DNA of 55,019 nt from an uncultured Lachnospiraceae bacterium (lineage in GTDB: Bacteria; Bacillota; Clostridia; Lachnospirales; Lachnospiraceae). Below are positions 37,347-45,619 of the stretch, piece by piece (position 1 is the stretch's first letter; each line of letters opens with the position of its first letter). The position numbers and the translations under genes were made by a program. The DNA lies in NCBI GenBank assembly GCA_902761225.1, contig CACWJQ010000010.1, positions 1 through 55,019 of the forward strand. The letters run 5' to 3'. Under the pieces are notes generated by a model that was given only the letters and a program-made list of their open reading frames with translations, had not been told where the DNA came from and ran no database searches.

Positions 37347-39646
37347 GGTTCATCCTCTCCCTGTGAAGAAGTCTCTGCCTGCTGTGCCTTCTGCTCCGCA
37401 ACCAGGGAATATACATACGGGAAATACGGATTGTTGATGACACTTCTGTTAAAAGAGATCTTGTTGGAAACTATAGCATTAAGACGTCTTATATATGCCT
37501 CTCCGACCTCCTCATAACCCGGATTGGGAGTAAACACACCGGTTGCCGCCCTGTAATATCCGACCTCGGTCTTCCAGTTGTATCCGCTGTCAAAATACAG
37601 TCCCTCGGCATCTGAAAGCACATCCCTTCCGATATACAGTCTGGAATCCCACTCGCATCCGAAGAGATTGAGAAGTGTGGGAAGGATATCAAGAGGTGAT
37701 GTGGGCTTGTCGATTATGATGGGATCCATATCCTCAAGTACTCCGCACCAGATGATCGCGGTATTTCTGTCACGGTCCATCTGTGTCTCCACCTTGTAAC
37801 CGTAGAGTTCATCAAGAAGAGGAAGATTCCCAAGATATCCTCCATTTGTCAGACCGTAGGGGAAATGATCCGGCGCAAGTGCGATAACGGTATCGTCGGC
37901 AAGATCGTTCTCTTCCAGATACTGAAGAGTATACTCAAGAGCCTTTTCAAGCTCCAGCTGACATGCGATATATGCCTTGACTTCATCACTGTATGTGAGA
38001 CCCTTTTCCTCACACCACGCATCTATCAGGTCCTTGTTGCGGACGGACATGGCATTGGAATGGAAATTGTATCCGCTGTGTCCGCTTACTGTCATGTAGT
38101 AGATGTTGAAAGGCTGATGATCGCTATACAGCGGAAGTGTAGCTTCCATCATCTCACAGTCGCTTTCAGGCCAGTGTCTTGTGATCAGCTTCTCCATACC
38201 GTTTCCGTATCCCATGAAGCCCTCGCTGTAGCCGAGAAGATTGTGGGTGATGTTTCTGCTGTAATACAGATCGTCATTATTATGAAAGGCCATTCCGTAA
38301 TAGCCGTCTTCCGCACTGAGCATGGCTCCCATATTGGTGTATGATCCCTGTGCGGTCATGGTGAGCATGGACTCGCCTCCGCGCATGGGCATCAGACCGA
38401 ATATAAGCTCGAACTCACCGCCTGTGGTTCCGGCAGTTGCCTGCTCATAATAATCCGTAAAGTTGATGCCTTTTGTAGTAAGTCTGTAAAGAGCTGGAGT
38501 AAGCTCCGGGTCTATGATGCTTGATGAGAACGCTTCCGCGCAAAATACGATCAGATTCTTTCCGGCAAAAAGCCCGGTGTATTCATTCTTGGAGGAAGGT
38601 GTAAGGGATGCCACATATGTGTTCAGATTCCGGTATGCACCACCGGCCTCTGCAAGTGCGGCAAAATCGATATCATATGCATTGACACCGTATACAACCG
38701 GCTCCGGAACATTCTCTTCACTGCTTCCGGTATCAGGCTCTGTACCCGGCACATCAGGGGCACCCACAGGAACAGGTACGGGAATGGGATCGGCATAAGG
38801 TATATCCACGATCACGAATTCATCTTCCTGTACGGAAGTCTTTCCTATATTCCTTACATCCCTTGCAAGAGTACTGGCAAGACCGTATGAAGCAACGGAA
38901 CTCTGAAAACTGAACCTGTCTCCGAAGGCATCGTCACCTACTTTTCCGACGGATATCATGATAAGGATCAGTGAAAAAGCAAGGAGCGATGACCCTATGG
39001 TGATAAGTCCCGCAACATACCTTCTTCCCCGGTTGGAAAGAATACTTCCGGAGGGTTCCTCCATGGTCACATTTTCCGTCTCTTCCTCTTCCGAAGCAGC
39101 AAGGTCGATCATCTCGATCTCCTCGTCCTTCTTACGGACAGAGTAGTTCTTTTCGATCATCCTTGTTCTCTTTATCCCGGATACTATCTTTCTTCCGAAT
39201 ATTCCGTAGAGTACAAGAGGCATGATGAACAGCAGTATATGAGAGATACCGTCATAACAGAATATGAGTTCCCTTATATCCGCTCCGAATCCTCCCAGGG
39301 CATCCGTTGCGGCATTCAGTATCGTGTTGATATCGTAATAATTAAAGAACTCTCTTTCAATGAAAAACTCTATGAGAAATCCTATGGTTGTCAAAAGCAA
39401 CGTAAGCACTGCTACAATGTGCGCAGGCACGGGCGGGAGCATATACACAAGGAATGCAACGATGCTTCCCGTCATGAAGGAGAAGATCAAAAAGTAAAAT
39501 ACCGAAAAATCAATGACCTTCGCCGATACCGAATACTTGAAAACAAGTTCCATGTAGAAGAATGAAAAACCAAAGAACAGCACCGCATAAAGTGCCGACA
39601 GCGCATATGGAACCTTCTTATTTAATGACTTTTCTTTACTGCTCAT
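37343..39646 (-). CDS. LTA synthase-like membrane sulfatase
   Basis: About 767 residues from the ATG at 39646 (in-frame start at 39667 possible). Five N-terminal membrane segments precede a low-complexity Pro/Val/Glu linker (~residues 290-320). The external sulfatase-fold domain has Glu in IVFCAEAFSSS, the nucleophile Thr in AGTTGGEFEL, His in VSGHSGYNFH and Asp-His in LAPDHFPYG, matching LtaS metal and catalytic sites. LtaS polymerises glycerol phosphate from phosphatidylglycerol into lipoteichoic acid; other phosphoglycerol or phosphoethanolamine transfer is possible. It heads an operon with a two-component system. Confidence 0.9.
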   Translation of the reverse strand: MSSKEKSLNKKVPYALSALYAVLFFGFSFFYMELVFKYSVSAKVIDFSVFYFLIFSFMTGSIVAFLVYMLPPVPAHIVAVLTLLLTTIGFLIEFFIEREFFNYYDINTILNAATDALGGFGADIRELIFCYDGISHILLFIMPLVLYGIFGRKIVSGIKRTRMIEKNYSVRKKDEEIEMIDLAASEEEETENVTMEEPSGSILSNRGRRYVAGLITIGSSLLAFSLILIMISVGKVGDDAFGDRFSFQSSVASYGLASTLARDVRNIGKTSVQEDEFVIVDIPYADPIPVPVPVGAPDVPGTEPDTGSSEENVPEPVVYGVNAYDIDFAALAEAGGAYRNLNTYVASLTPSSKNEYTGLFAGKNLIVFCAEAFSSSIIDPELTPALYRLTTKGINFTDYYEQATAGTTGGEFELIFGLMPMRGGESMLTMTAQGSYTNMGAMLSAEDGYYGMAFHNNDDLYYSRNITHNLLGYSEGFMGYGNGMEKLITRHWPESDCEMMEATLPLYSDHQPFNIYYMTVSGHSGYNFHSNAMSVRNKDLIDAWCEEKGLTYSDEVKAYIACQLELEKALEYTLQYLEENDLADDTVIALAPDHFPYGLTNGGYLGNLPLLDELYGYKVETQMDRDRNTAIIWCGVLEDMDPIIIDKPTSPLDILPTLLNLFGCEWDSRLYIGRDVLSDAEGLYFDSGYNWKTEVGYYRAATGVFTPNPGYEEVGEAYIRRLNAIVSNKISFNRSVINNPYFPYVYSLVAEQKAQQAETSSQGEDEP

Positions 39647-39672
39647 ATCTATCTTTCTAAAACGCAAAAACT

Positions 39673-39696
39673 CTCCGGCCTTTGAAAAGACCGGAG
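39673..39696 (-). terminator. Terminator of the luxS-mtnN unit
   Basis: Stem CTCCGGTCTTT/AAAGGCCGGAG on the minus strand with one G-T pair, followed by AGTTTTTGCGTTTT. It lies 21 bp past the stop at 39718 and before the LTA synthase-like gene. Confidence 0.8.
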
Positions 39697-39717
39697 CTTA
39701 TTTCATACTTTATGGCA

Positions 39718-39984
39718 TCAGCCGTGGAGTCCTCTTGACTGACGGTCCATATCCTCGACCACTATATCATAGATCTCACCGAGGGTCCTGCAGTACTCAA
39801 GTATCTTCCAGGGCTCGTTTGTATGGAAATGGATCTTTACAAGTTCCTCATCTCCTGCGGCAACAAGACTGTCACCTACAAAATTCTCTGTAATATAATC
39901 CCTGATCACATCCTCATCGAGATCTTCATTCTCGCTCTCGATAAGAAGCTGGGTATCATAACGAAATTCAATTGTCTGTTCCAT
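39718..39984 (-). CDS. Free-standing FakA/YloV C-terminal-like domain
   Basis: An 88-residue protein. LVAAGDEELVKIHFHTNEPWKILEY and LGEIYDIVVEDMDRQ match the last ~80 residues of the DhaK/DegV-partner kinase FakA (YloV), where VKVHIHTxxPGxVL and IxNMxxQ are conserved. The kinase DhaL part is missing and the gene has its own AAGGAG site, so it is a separate small protein, not a fragment by frameshift. Similar small proteins carry the label kinase to dihydroxyacetone kinase in related genomes, as I recall. It follows mtnN by 59 bp. Function is unknown. Confidence 0.82.
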   Translation of the reverse strand: MEQTIEFRYDTQLLIESENEDLDEDVIRDYITENFVGDSLVAAGDEELVKIHFHTNEPWKILEYCRTLGEIYDIVVEDMDRQSRGLHG

Positions 39985-40043
39985 TATTTAATCTCCTTAA
40001 AATTTCCCGTTCCTGTCCGCTTATACTGCAGAACTCCGGTCAT

Positions 40044-40742
40044 TCAGATGAGTCCGAGCATGTCCGCAACAAGCTTGGCACAATGCGCGGCTGCAGCTTT
40101 TTCAAATGTAGGATAATCCTCCTCCGCAGAGCCGTCCGCCTTATCGGATATCGCTCTTATGATAACAAAGGGGATACCGTTCAGGTATGCACCGTGCGCT
40201 ATTGAAGCACCTTCCATTTCCGCACAGTCAGCTTCAAACTCGCTTATGATCCGTTCCTTGACCTCGGAACTGGATATGAACTGATCTCCGCTTGCGACTC
40301 TTCCGACTCTGTAGTTGAGCTCCGGCTGGTTATCGCTGATAGCCTTTTCTGCGGCCTCGATAAGATGCGGGTCTGCAGGGAATTCCCTTACGCCCAGCTG
40401 CGGCACTTCACCCTTCCTATAGGAAAAAACAGTAACATCCACGTCATGATGTACCGCATCCTTGGATATCAGGATATCTCCTATGTTCAGGTCATTGTTG
40501 AGAGAACCTGCGACGCCGGTATTGATCACATGGGTTACATGATGATCGTCACACAGTATCTGTACGCAGAGAGCGGCATTAACCTTGCCTATACCGCAGC
40601 GCACAACCACCACATCGACTCCGCCGATCTTTCCCTCGCAGAATTCCATTCCTGCTTTTTTGCTGATCCTGCATCCGGAAAGCTGTCCTTTGAGGCTGCT
40701 GACCTCCAGCTCCATTGCTCCGATTATTCCGACCTTTACCAT
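40044..40742 (-). CDS. mtnN: MTA/SAH nucleosidase
   Basis: A 232-residue enzyme, the usual length. GIIGAMELEV at the start, INTGVAGSLN, SGDQFISS and DCAEMEGASIAH match MtnN/Pfs, with the catalytic Asp in IRAISDKADG. It splits S-adenosylhomocysteine to adenine and S-ribosylhomocysteine, the substrate of LuxS, whose gene ends 18 bp upstream. AGGAGG precedes the ATG. Confidence 0.97.
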   Translation of the reverse strand: MVKVGIIGAMELEVSSLKGQLSGCRISKKAGMEFCEGKIGGVDVVVVRCGIGKVNAALCVQILCDDHHVTHVINTGVAGSLNNDLNIGDILISKDAVHHDVDVTVFSYRKGEVPQLGVREFPADPHLIEAAEKAISDNQPELNYRVGRVASGDQFISSSEVKERIISEFEADCAEMEGASIAHGAYLNGIPFVIIRAISDKADGSAEEDYPTFEKAAAAHCAKLVADMLGLI

Positions 40743-40760
40743 GAATCCTCCTGGTATTAC

Positions 40761-41285
40761 TTATGAATCAAAGAACTGACGGCCATCGTCCGTTACAAAT
40801 CTTTCAGATCTGGGATACTCAAAGATCCGGTCATTATCCGCATTTTCTGCAAGATAATCAGCGAATCTCCTTGCATACCACTTTGCCATTCCAAGGTTGT
40901 GAAGCAGATAATTGCCGCAATTCTCAGGTGATGTGCCGGGAACCTCTTCAGCATCCTCAACGGACCTAAAGGCTCTGAGCAGAAGATCATGGATTTCCCT
41001 GGGCTCCCTGTTTCCCTTAAGTATCAGATAAAACCCTGTAAGGCATCCCATGGGTCCCCAGTAGATAACCTGATCCTTCCAGTCGGGATCATTTCTCAGG
41101 TATGTGGCAACGATGTGCTCAAGCGAATGCATGGCCATAACATCAACAGCAGGCTCTACATTAGGCCTTGTAACCCTCACATCATAGGTTGTGACCTTCT
41201 GATCCCCGAGGATATCAACTCTGCTTGTGAAGATCCCGGGAACGATCTTGGTGTGGTCAACGGAAAAGCTTGGAATAAGATCCAT
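40761..41285 (-). CDS. luxS: S-ribosylhomocysteine lyase LuxS
   Basis: 174 residues from the ATG at 41285, which has GAAAGGAG upstream; the in-frame start at 41327 is rejected. HSLEH (residues 53-57) and the Cys of ENCGNY are the metal ligands, and Cys81 in GPMGC is the catalytic thiol. LuxS turns S-ribosylhomocysteine into homocysteine and DPD, the precursor of the AI-2 signal. It is transcribed from its own promoter (41341-41369) with mtnN downstream. Confidence 0.98.
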   Translation of the reverse strand: MDLIPSFSVDHTKIVPGIFTSRVDILGDQKVTTYDVRVTRPNVEPAVDVMAMHSLEHIVATYLRNDPDWKDQVIYWGPMGCLTGFYLILKGNREPREIHDLLLRAFRSVEDAEEVPGTSPENCGNYLLHNLGMAKWYARRFADYLAENADNDRIFEYPRSERFVTDDGRQFFDS

Positions 41286-41340
41286 ATCCGTTTCTCCTTT
41301 CAATATAAATGTTGGTATATGGTGCAAAAAACTGTTGTTA

Positions 41341-41369
41341 ATTCTACCACATCCATAGGTTTATTGTAA
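41341..41369 (-). promoter_or_regulatory. Promoter of luxS-mtnN
   Basis: TTACAA (41369-41364) and TAGAAT (41346-41341) are 17 bp apart on the minus strand, in the 93-bp gap between the membrane protein stop at 41379 and luxS. Confidence 0.72.
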
Positions 41370-41378
41370 CGTCCTAAT

Positions 41379-41798
41379 TTACTCCTCTGAAAGCGGAATC
41401 TTCAGCTCGTCGAAAACCCCGGTAACCCACTCATATGTAGCCCTTATGGAATTATCGTCCACAAGCTTATATTTTCTGTCATCGGTATTGATGGTCTCGA
41501 TATATGACTTCAGCGCATCGGCATCAGCTATTTCCTTATCCTCCACATATACCTTGTCTTCACGTATGGTCACTGTGATGGTATCGGGAAGATCGGCAGG
41601 ATCCGTCTCCATTCCTCTTACGGAATCTCCGGAACCTGAAGCATCGCTTTCCGTGCTGTCTGAACGCTCGGATGAATCTGCAGCCTGTCCGAATCCGAGA
41701 CCCGTTCCGAATCCCAGTCCGAACCTGTCACCGAACAAAAGCAGAAGGGCAACTCCAAGGATAACCAGCAGTACCAATATTCTGAGAAATTTTTTCAT
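41379..41798 (-). CDS. Small anchored protein, last gene of the TolQ/TolR-like operon
   Basis: A 139-residue protein. Residues ~4-24 form one membrane segment (ILVLLVILGVALLLLFG). A Gly/Ser/Asp-rich linker (~30-65) follows, then an external domain (TITVTIREDKVYVEDKEIADADALKSYIE), which resembles the pattern of ExbD/TolR periplasmic domains in length and strand order. It could be a second ExbD-like subunit that lost the usual N-terminus. It overlaps the TolR-like stop by 1 bp (TGATG), so it is translationally coupled. Confidence 0.72.
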   Translation of the reverse strand: MKKFLRILVLLVILGVALLLLFGDRFGLGFGTGLGFGQAADSSERSDSTESDASGSGDSVRGMETDPADLPDTITVTIREDKVYVEDKEIADADALKSYIETINTDDRKYKLVDDNSIRATYEWVTGVFDELKIPLSEE

Positions 41799-42337
41799 CA
41801 GCTTTCCTCCCCTGTTTTGAAAAATACTTCTTTATATTTTGTCTGGAGCTCATCAAAGGCTCCGACCACAGCGTTGTATTCTTTGGTATATATCGATGCC
41901 TTATCACAATAGAAGATTATGTATACGGGCTGTCCGCCATTCTCTGCGATGATCTCATCAACCAGGCTCCTTATGCGGACTTTCGTATTCTCCGTACTGT
42001 TTAATCCGAGCTTTATGTCTGCCGCCTCCTGTTCATCGATCCCGCGGTATATCATCAGATAATGCTCACCGCCTCTGACGATATTTCTTACGGTAAGGAT
42101 CACGGAATCGGATTCGTGAAGCTCATAAGCCGCAAGCCTGTCCTCACTCGCCTCCAGCGATTCCCTCAATGCATCGTTCTCGCTCTGCAGCGCTGCGACC
42201 TCTTCGCTGTGGCTGCTCTCCATTGCATCCCTGCTCTGTGCACCTGTCATCATCACGATGAAAAGTATGGAAAACAGCACATCAAGGAGCGGTGTGAGAT
42301 TGACCTCTGTGAGATTTTTCCTTCGCCTTCTTCTCAT
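41798..42337 (-). CDS. ExbD/TolR-like ion-channel partner
   Basis: A 179-residue protein. A basic start (MRRRRRKN) leads to VNLTPLLDVLFSILFIVMM, the hallmark ExbD/TolR helix with the proton-carrying Asp at residue 19. A coiled stretch (~40-70) follows. The C-terminal domain (QPVYIIFYCDKASIYTKEYNAVVGAFDEL) matches the ExbD periplasmic fold. ExbD-type proteins couple ion flow through ExbB-type rings to mechanical work. Here the outer side should be the cell wall space. It is preceded by 27 bp and the TolQ-like gene. Confidence 0.85.
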   Translation of the reverse strand: MRRRRRKNLTEVNLTPLLDVLFSILFIVMMTGAQSRDAMESSHSEEVAALQSENDALRESLEASEDRLAAYELHESDSVILTVRNIVRGGEHYLMIYRGIDEQEAADIKLGLNSTENTKVRIRSLVDEIIAENGGQPVYIIFYCDKASIYTKEYNAVVGAFDELQTKYKEVFFKTGEES

Positions 42338-42364
42338 ATGCTCTGTGATCTTCTACGGGTCTGC

Positions 42365-43114
42365 TCATGCAAAAGGATCGTAATCATCATCCGGTTTCGG
42401 AAGTAATGAACCTACATCCCCTTCGGGATCTGCTTCAGTCTGCGCAGATTCAGTACCCGGGATCGACGGTTTTGTATCACCATGCTCAGCATTTGCTGAT
42501 TCCGAAGCTGTCTTTGCGGAATTACCCGGTTTAGCATCTTCGGGTTTTGAACTTCCCTGCCCGATCATGGCAGATCTGGTGGCGTCATCACTGTCAGCCT
42601 TGTAGGAATCGACGAAGATATCCATTCCGTCATCAATGAAGTTAAGAAGGGTTGCGGTGATGCCTATATCTGCAAGCTTATAGATCACCGCGAACAGAAT
42701 TCCGTTTATGGTGGTGGAAAGCGCAAGCCCTACGCCTTTGTACAGATCCTCTCCGTTGTTCATGGCGATATATAGACCCACAACGGTTCCCAGGATACCA
42801 AGCAAAGTAAAAAGCTGGATGATAAGGGAAAAGACGGAATAATATACGCTGCCCTTCTGATAATCCCTCTGGAATCTCTCAAAATCATCCCAGCTTCTGG
42901 ATTCCGTGATCTCGACAGTCTTCCGGACTTCACGCTTACCCTTTGTCTTGCTGAGATTAACCTTCCTGATATTATCCCTGTTAAGATCGGATATCCTCTT
43001 CCTGAAACCCTTTAATGTCCACACGGATACGCACAGAAGCACAAATTCAACCATGGCTAATATGTATATAGCCGGATTGATCAGTGCATCCAGTATTTTG
43101 CAGAGAACAGTCAT
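42365..43114 (-). CDS. MotA/TolQ/ExbB-family proton channel protein
   Basis: A 249-residue protein with membrane segments at ~12-32, ~95-118 and ~130-155. The second and third read FTLLGILGTVVGLYIAM and GLALSTTINGILFAVIYKLADI, the conserved channel helices of MotA/TolQ/ExbB with the Thr pair. A basic cytoplasmic loop lies between helices 1 and 2. The last ~75 residues are polar and disordered. It should form a pentamer around the ExbD/TolR-like dimer. GGAGG precedes the ATG, 32 bp after the EAL gene. Confidence 0.87.
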   Translation of the reverse strand: MTVLCKILDALINPAIYILAMVEFVLLCVSVWTLKGFRKRISDLNRDNIRKVNLSKTKGKREVRKTVEITESRSWDDFERFQRDYQKGSVYYSVFSLIIQLFTLLGILGTVVGLYIAMNNGEDLYKGVGLALSTTINGILFAVIYKLADIGITATLLNFIDDGMDIFVDSYKADSDDATRSAMIGQGSSKPEDAKPGNSAKTASESANAEHGDTKPSIPGTESAQTEADPEGDVGSLLPKPDDDYDPFA

Positions 43115-43146
43115 ATCTTCCTCCGTTCCATCAAACCATACTTATC

Positions 43147-45519
43147 TTAAATATCAGCCTTACCCTCTGTATCATTTTCAGGTACAGTGCTCTCCTGCTC
43201 AGCACTTTCTGTTTCAGCGTTCTGCACTGCTGCACCATCCTGTACAGTGCTCTCCTGCTCTGCGCCTTCTGCCTCAGCATTCTGTACTGCGGCACCATCC
43301 TGTACAGCATCTTCTGCCTCAGCGTTCTGCGTTGCAGCATCTTCCTGTACGGTACTTTCTGCAACGGCATTCTGTATCACAGTGTCTGCGGCAGCGTCGG
43401 AGTGGGCGGCGGGCTTGTCGCTGATGCGTTCTTTCATCTTCACTTCGTAATCGCTTCCGGGCATGGGCTTTTCAAAGTAGAAGCCCTGTATCATGTCGCA
43501 TTCCTCATCAGCGAGGAAATCAACATATTCCCTGGCTTCAACGCCCTCTGCAACTGTGCGCATACCGAGTCTGCGTGCGAGTCTTATGGTCTCCGATACA
43601 ACCTTCTTGCCGCGGTCGTCCGCATTCTCTCCGCGGAAGAATTCCGCATCCAGCTTAAGCACATCAAGAGGCATATCCTTCAGGGAATTAAGAGAGGAAT
43701 AACCCGATCCGAAATCATCCATGGAAACGGTGAAGCCATACTCTTTGAGCCTGTTGATAGTATGGACCAGTGCATTTTTATCATCGAAGAAAGCACTCTC
43801 GGTAAGCTCTATCTCTATGAGATGTCTCGGTGCACCCTCTCCGTCAACCACATCCCTGATCTGCTCGGCAAGGTCAGGCTCTATGAAGTGGGCTCTTGAT
43901 ACATTGACCGAAACAGGCACACAGGTAAATCCCTGATCAAGCCACCTCTTCTGGTCCGCCGCAACATGCTTCAGCATATAATGATCTATCTCAGTAATAA
44001 AACCGTTCTGTTCGAATATGGGGATAAACTTTCCGGGAGAAACAAAACTGCCGGGTTCAGCAAATTCAGGATTGGATGACCTCCACCTTATGAGAGCTTC
44101 CGCTCCCATGAGCAGTCCGGAACTCGGAGCATATTTAGGCTGATAGAATACAACAAAATCCTCGTTCTCAAGGGCCTGTCTGCAGTTCTCCTCAACAAGA
44201 TCCTGCCATTTTCTTTCCTGAATAAGCTTAACGTCGAAGAAGGCAATATCGGAGCTTTCCTTACTGTCGATGGTCTTTCTTGCCGTAGCAGCATTATTGC
44301 ATTCCTGCTCCAGATCCACCCATTTGCGTTTTGCCACGCTTCCACTCGGCTTTTTGAAGGGAGGGATCATCGATACTCCCAGATGGTATCTGAATGCATG
44401 AGCCGTTTCCACCTTCTCAAGCTCCGAGATAAGTGTGCGGAGCCTTCCCATCAGCTGATCCTGATCCTTAACCCTGAGGAGCAGATGGAACTCCCCGCCC
44501 GATGCATGGGCGTACAGCTCTCTCCATTTGATCTGCTTTTTGACGCATGCGCTTATCCTTCGGAGTATATCCTCTCCATCCGTAACGGAATGACACATAC
44601 AAAATGAGCTGTACCTGACTACGTGAAGATCGACGACTGCAAAATCCTGTCTGGCAGCCCAGCCCTTCCGGAGATTTTTCTCTCCGTAATAGGTAAAATA
44701 TGTCTGATTATGCCCGCCGGTAGCAAGGTCTCCGAACATGACCTTCTTTACTCTTCTGCGATTCCTTATATTTCCCGCCATATTGGTAAGAAGCAGGAAG
44801 AATATAACCACAAGGAGTACCGCAACGGCCAACAGCGCCGAAATGGTGATGGCAAGGTCTCCGAGCATCATCGAAACATATCCTTTTCCGATGAACTTCT
44901 CAGTACCCCCGCCCACGTCGAATCCGATCCATAGAGGAAGCCGGATCTGAATACCGGTTGAAAAGGTGAACGCAAAGCCTCCGAAGAAGCTGAAGTGTTC
45001 ATTAATGGCGTCTTCATTGATGATCAGAACGTCACCGTCATAATCATCGCCGTCCCGTCCGATAAGTGAGATCAGCCCCATCCAGTTAAGCCTGATCTCG
45101 CCATTATCACCGACCCATATATAGGTATTGCCATTGTCGGGATATATCTCAACCTCTCCCTCAACATTGGCAATGTGGGTAAAGCCTCCCTTTTTGAAGC
45201 AGGTATTGTTCTTATCTCCGTGGATCAGCCTTCCCTCATTATCCCTTATGATATATTCCGATCCTTCCGCATCAAGGATATCCCATACAGTGTCACCGTA
45301 TTCACTCTGAAGGCTGAGATCGTATATCCTCGCCATATATGAAACAGACTCATATTCCGATGCGATCTTGGTCTGCAGCATATACGATCCTACCGTAAAG
45401 ACGGTGTAGGCAAGAAGAACTGCCGCTATGACACTGAACACCAGGAACACTATCAGTGAGAACCAGCCATGTCCCCTGATCAGTTTATTTATCTTTTTTT
45501 CCTTATCACTTTTCTTCAT
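43147..45519 (-). CDS. Membrane EAL phosphodiesterase with degenerate GGDEF
   Basis: A 790-residue protein. Membrane segments at ~18-40 and ~222-245 frame an external sensor of ~180 residues. A degenerate GGDEF domain follows (SGGEF at the signature, with few other conserved residues). The EAL domain (~415-670) has all main catalytic motifs: AEALIRW, IEIELTES, DDFGSGYSSL, KLDAEFF, AEGVE and QGFYFEKPM, so it should cleave cyclic di-GMP. The last ~100 residues are acidic repeats with a 20-residue unit. It heads the operon with TolQ- and TolR-like genes. Confidence 0.92.
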   Translation of the reverse strand: MKKSDKEKKINKLIRGHGWFSLIVFLVFSVIAAVLLAYTVFTVGSYMLQTKIASEYESVSYMARIYDLSLQSEYGDTVWDILDAEGSEYIIRDNEGRLIHGDKNNTCFKKGGFTHIANVEGEVEIYPDNGNTYIWVGDNGEIRLNWMGLISLIGRDGDDYDGDVLIINEDAINEHFSFFGGFAFTFSTGIQIRLPLWIGFDVGGGTEKFIGKGYVSMMLGDLAITISALLAVAVLLVVIFFLLLTNMAGNIRNRRRVKKVMFGDLATGGHNQTYFTYYGEKNLRKGWAARQDFAVVDLHVVRYSSFCMCHSVTDGEDILRRISACVKKQIKWRELYAHASGGEFHLLLRVKDQDQLMGRLRTLISELEKVETAHAFRYHLGVSMIPPFKKPSGSVAKRKWVDLEQECNNAATARKTIDSKESSDIAFFDVKLIQERKWQDLVEENCRQALENEDFVVFYQPKYAPSSGLLMGAEALIRWRSSNPEFAEPGSFVSPGKFIPIFEQNGFITEIDHYMLKHVAADQKRWLDQGFTCVPVSVNVSRAHFIEPDLAEQIRDVVDGEGAPRHLIEIELTESAFFDDKNALVHTINRLKEYGFTVSMDDFGSGYSSLNSLKDMPLDVLKLDAEFFRGENADDRGKKVVSETIRLARRLGMRTVAEGVEAREYVDFLADEECDMIQGFYFEKPMPGSDYEVKMKERISDKPAAHSDAAADTVIQNAVAESTVQEDAATQNAEAEDAVQDGAAVQNAEAEGAEQESTVQDGAAVQNAETESAEQESTVPENDTEGKADI
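43185..43304. repeat. Two tandem 60-bp repeats in the EAL protein tail
   Basis: Units 43185-43244 and 43245-43304 agree at most positions and encode the 20-residue acidic unit beginning VQDGAAVQNAE. Shorter degenerate QNA/AVQ repeats continue to about 43380. The reading frame is kept throughout. Confidence 0.82.
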
Positions 45520-45590
45520 TAGAGCCTTCTTTCAATACCGTCTGCAGCGTATCCTCATCCACTTAAAGACCGCGGGATGACATCGCTTAT

Positions 45591-45619
45591 ATTATAGTAT
45601 ATTCAGAAAAAACTGTCTC
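45591..45619 (-). promoter_or_regulatory. Promoter of the EAL-TolQ-TolR-like operon
   Basis: GAGACA (45619-45614) and a consensus TATAAT (45596-45591) are 17 bp apart on the minus strand. The -35 box overlaps the stop of the phosphatase gene. Confidence 0.55.

Noticed and set aside
41379-43114. Zorya-type anti-phage system from the MotA/TolQ-like gene
   Set aside because: The partner is ExbD/TolR-like, not MotB/OmpA-like, and no ZorC/D or ZorE-like helicase or nuclease gene lies nearby.
43185-43380. Direct repeats as a CRISPR array
   Set aside because: Units are contiguous without spacers and code for acidic protein repeats.
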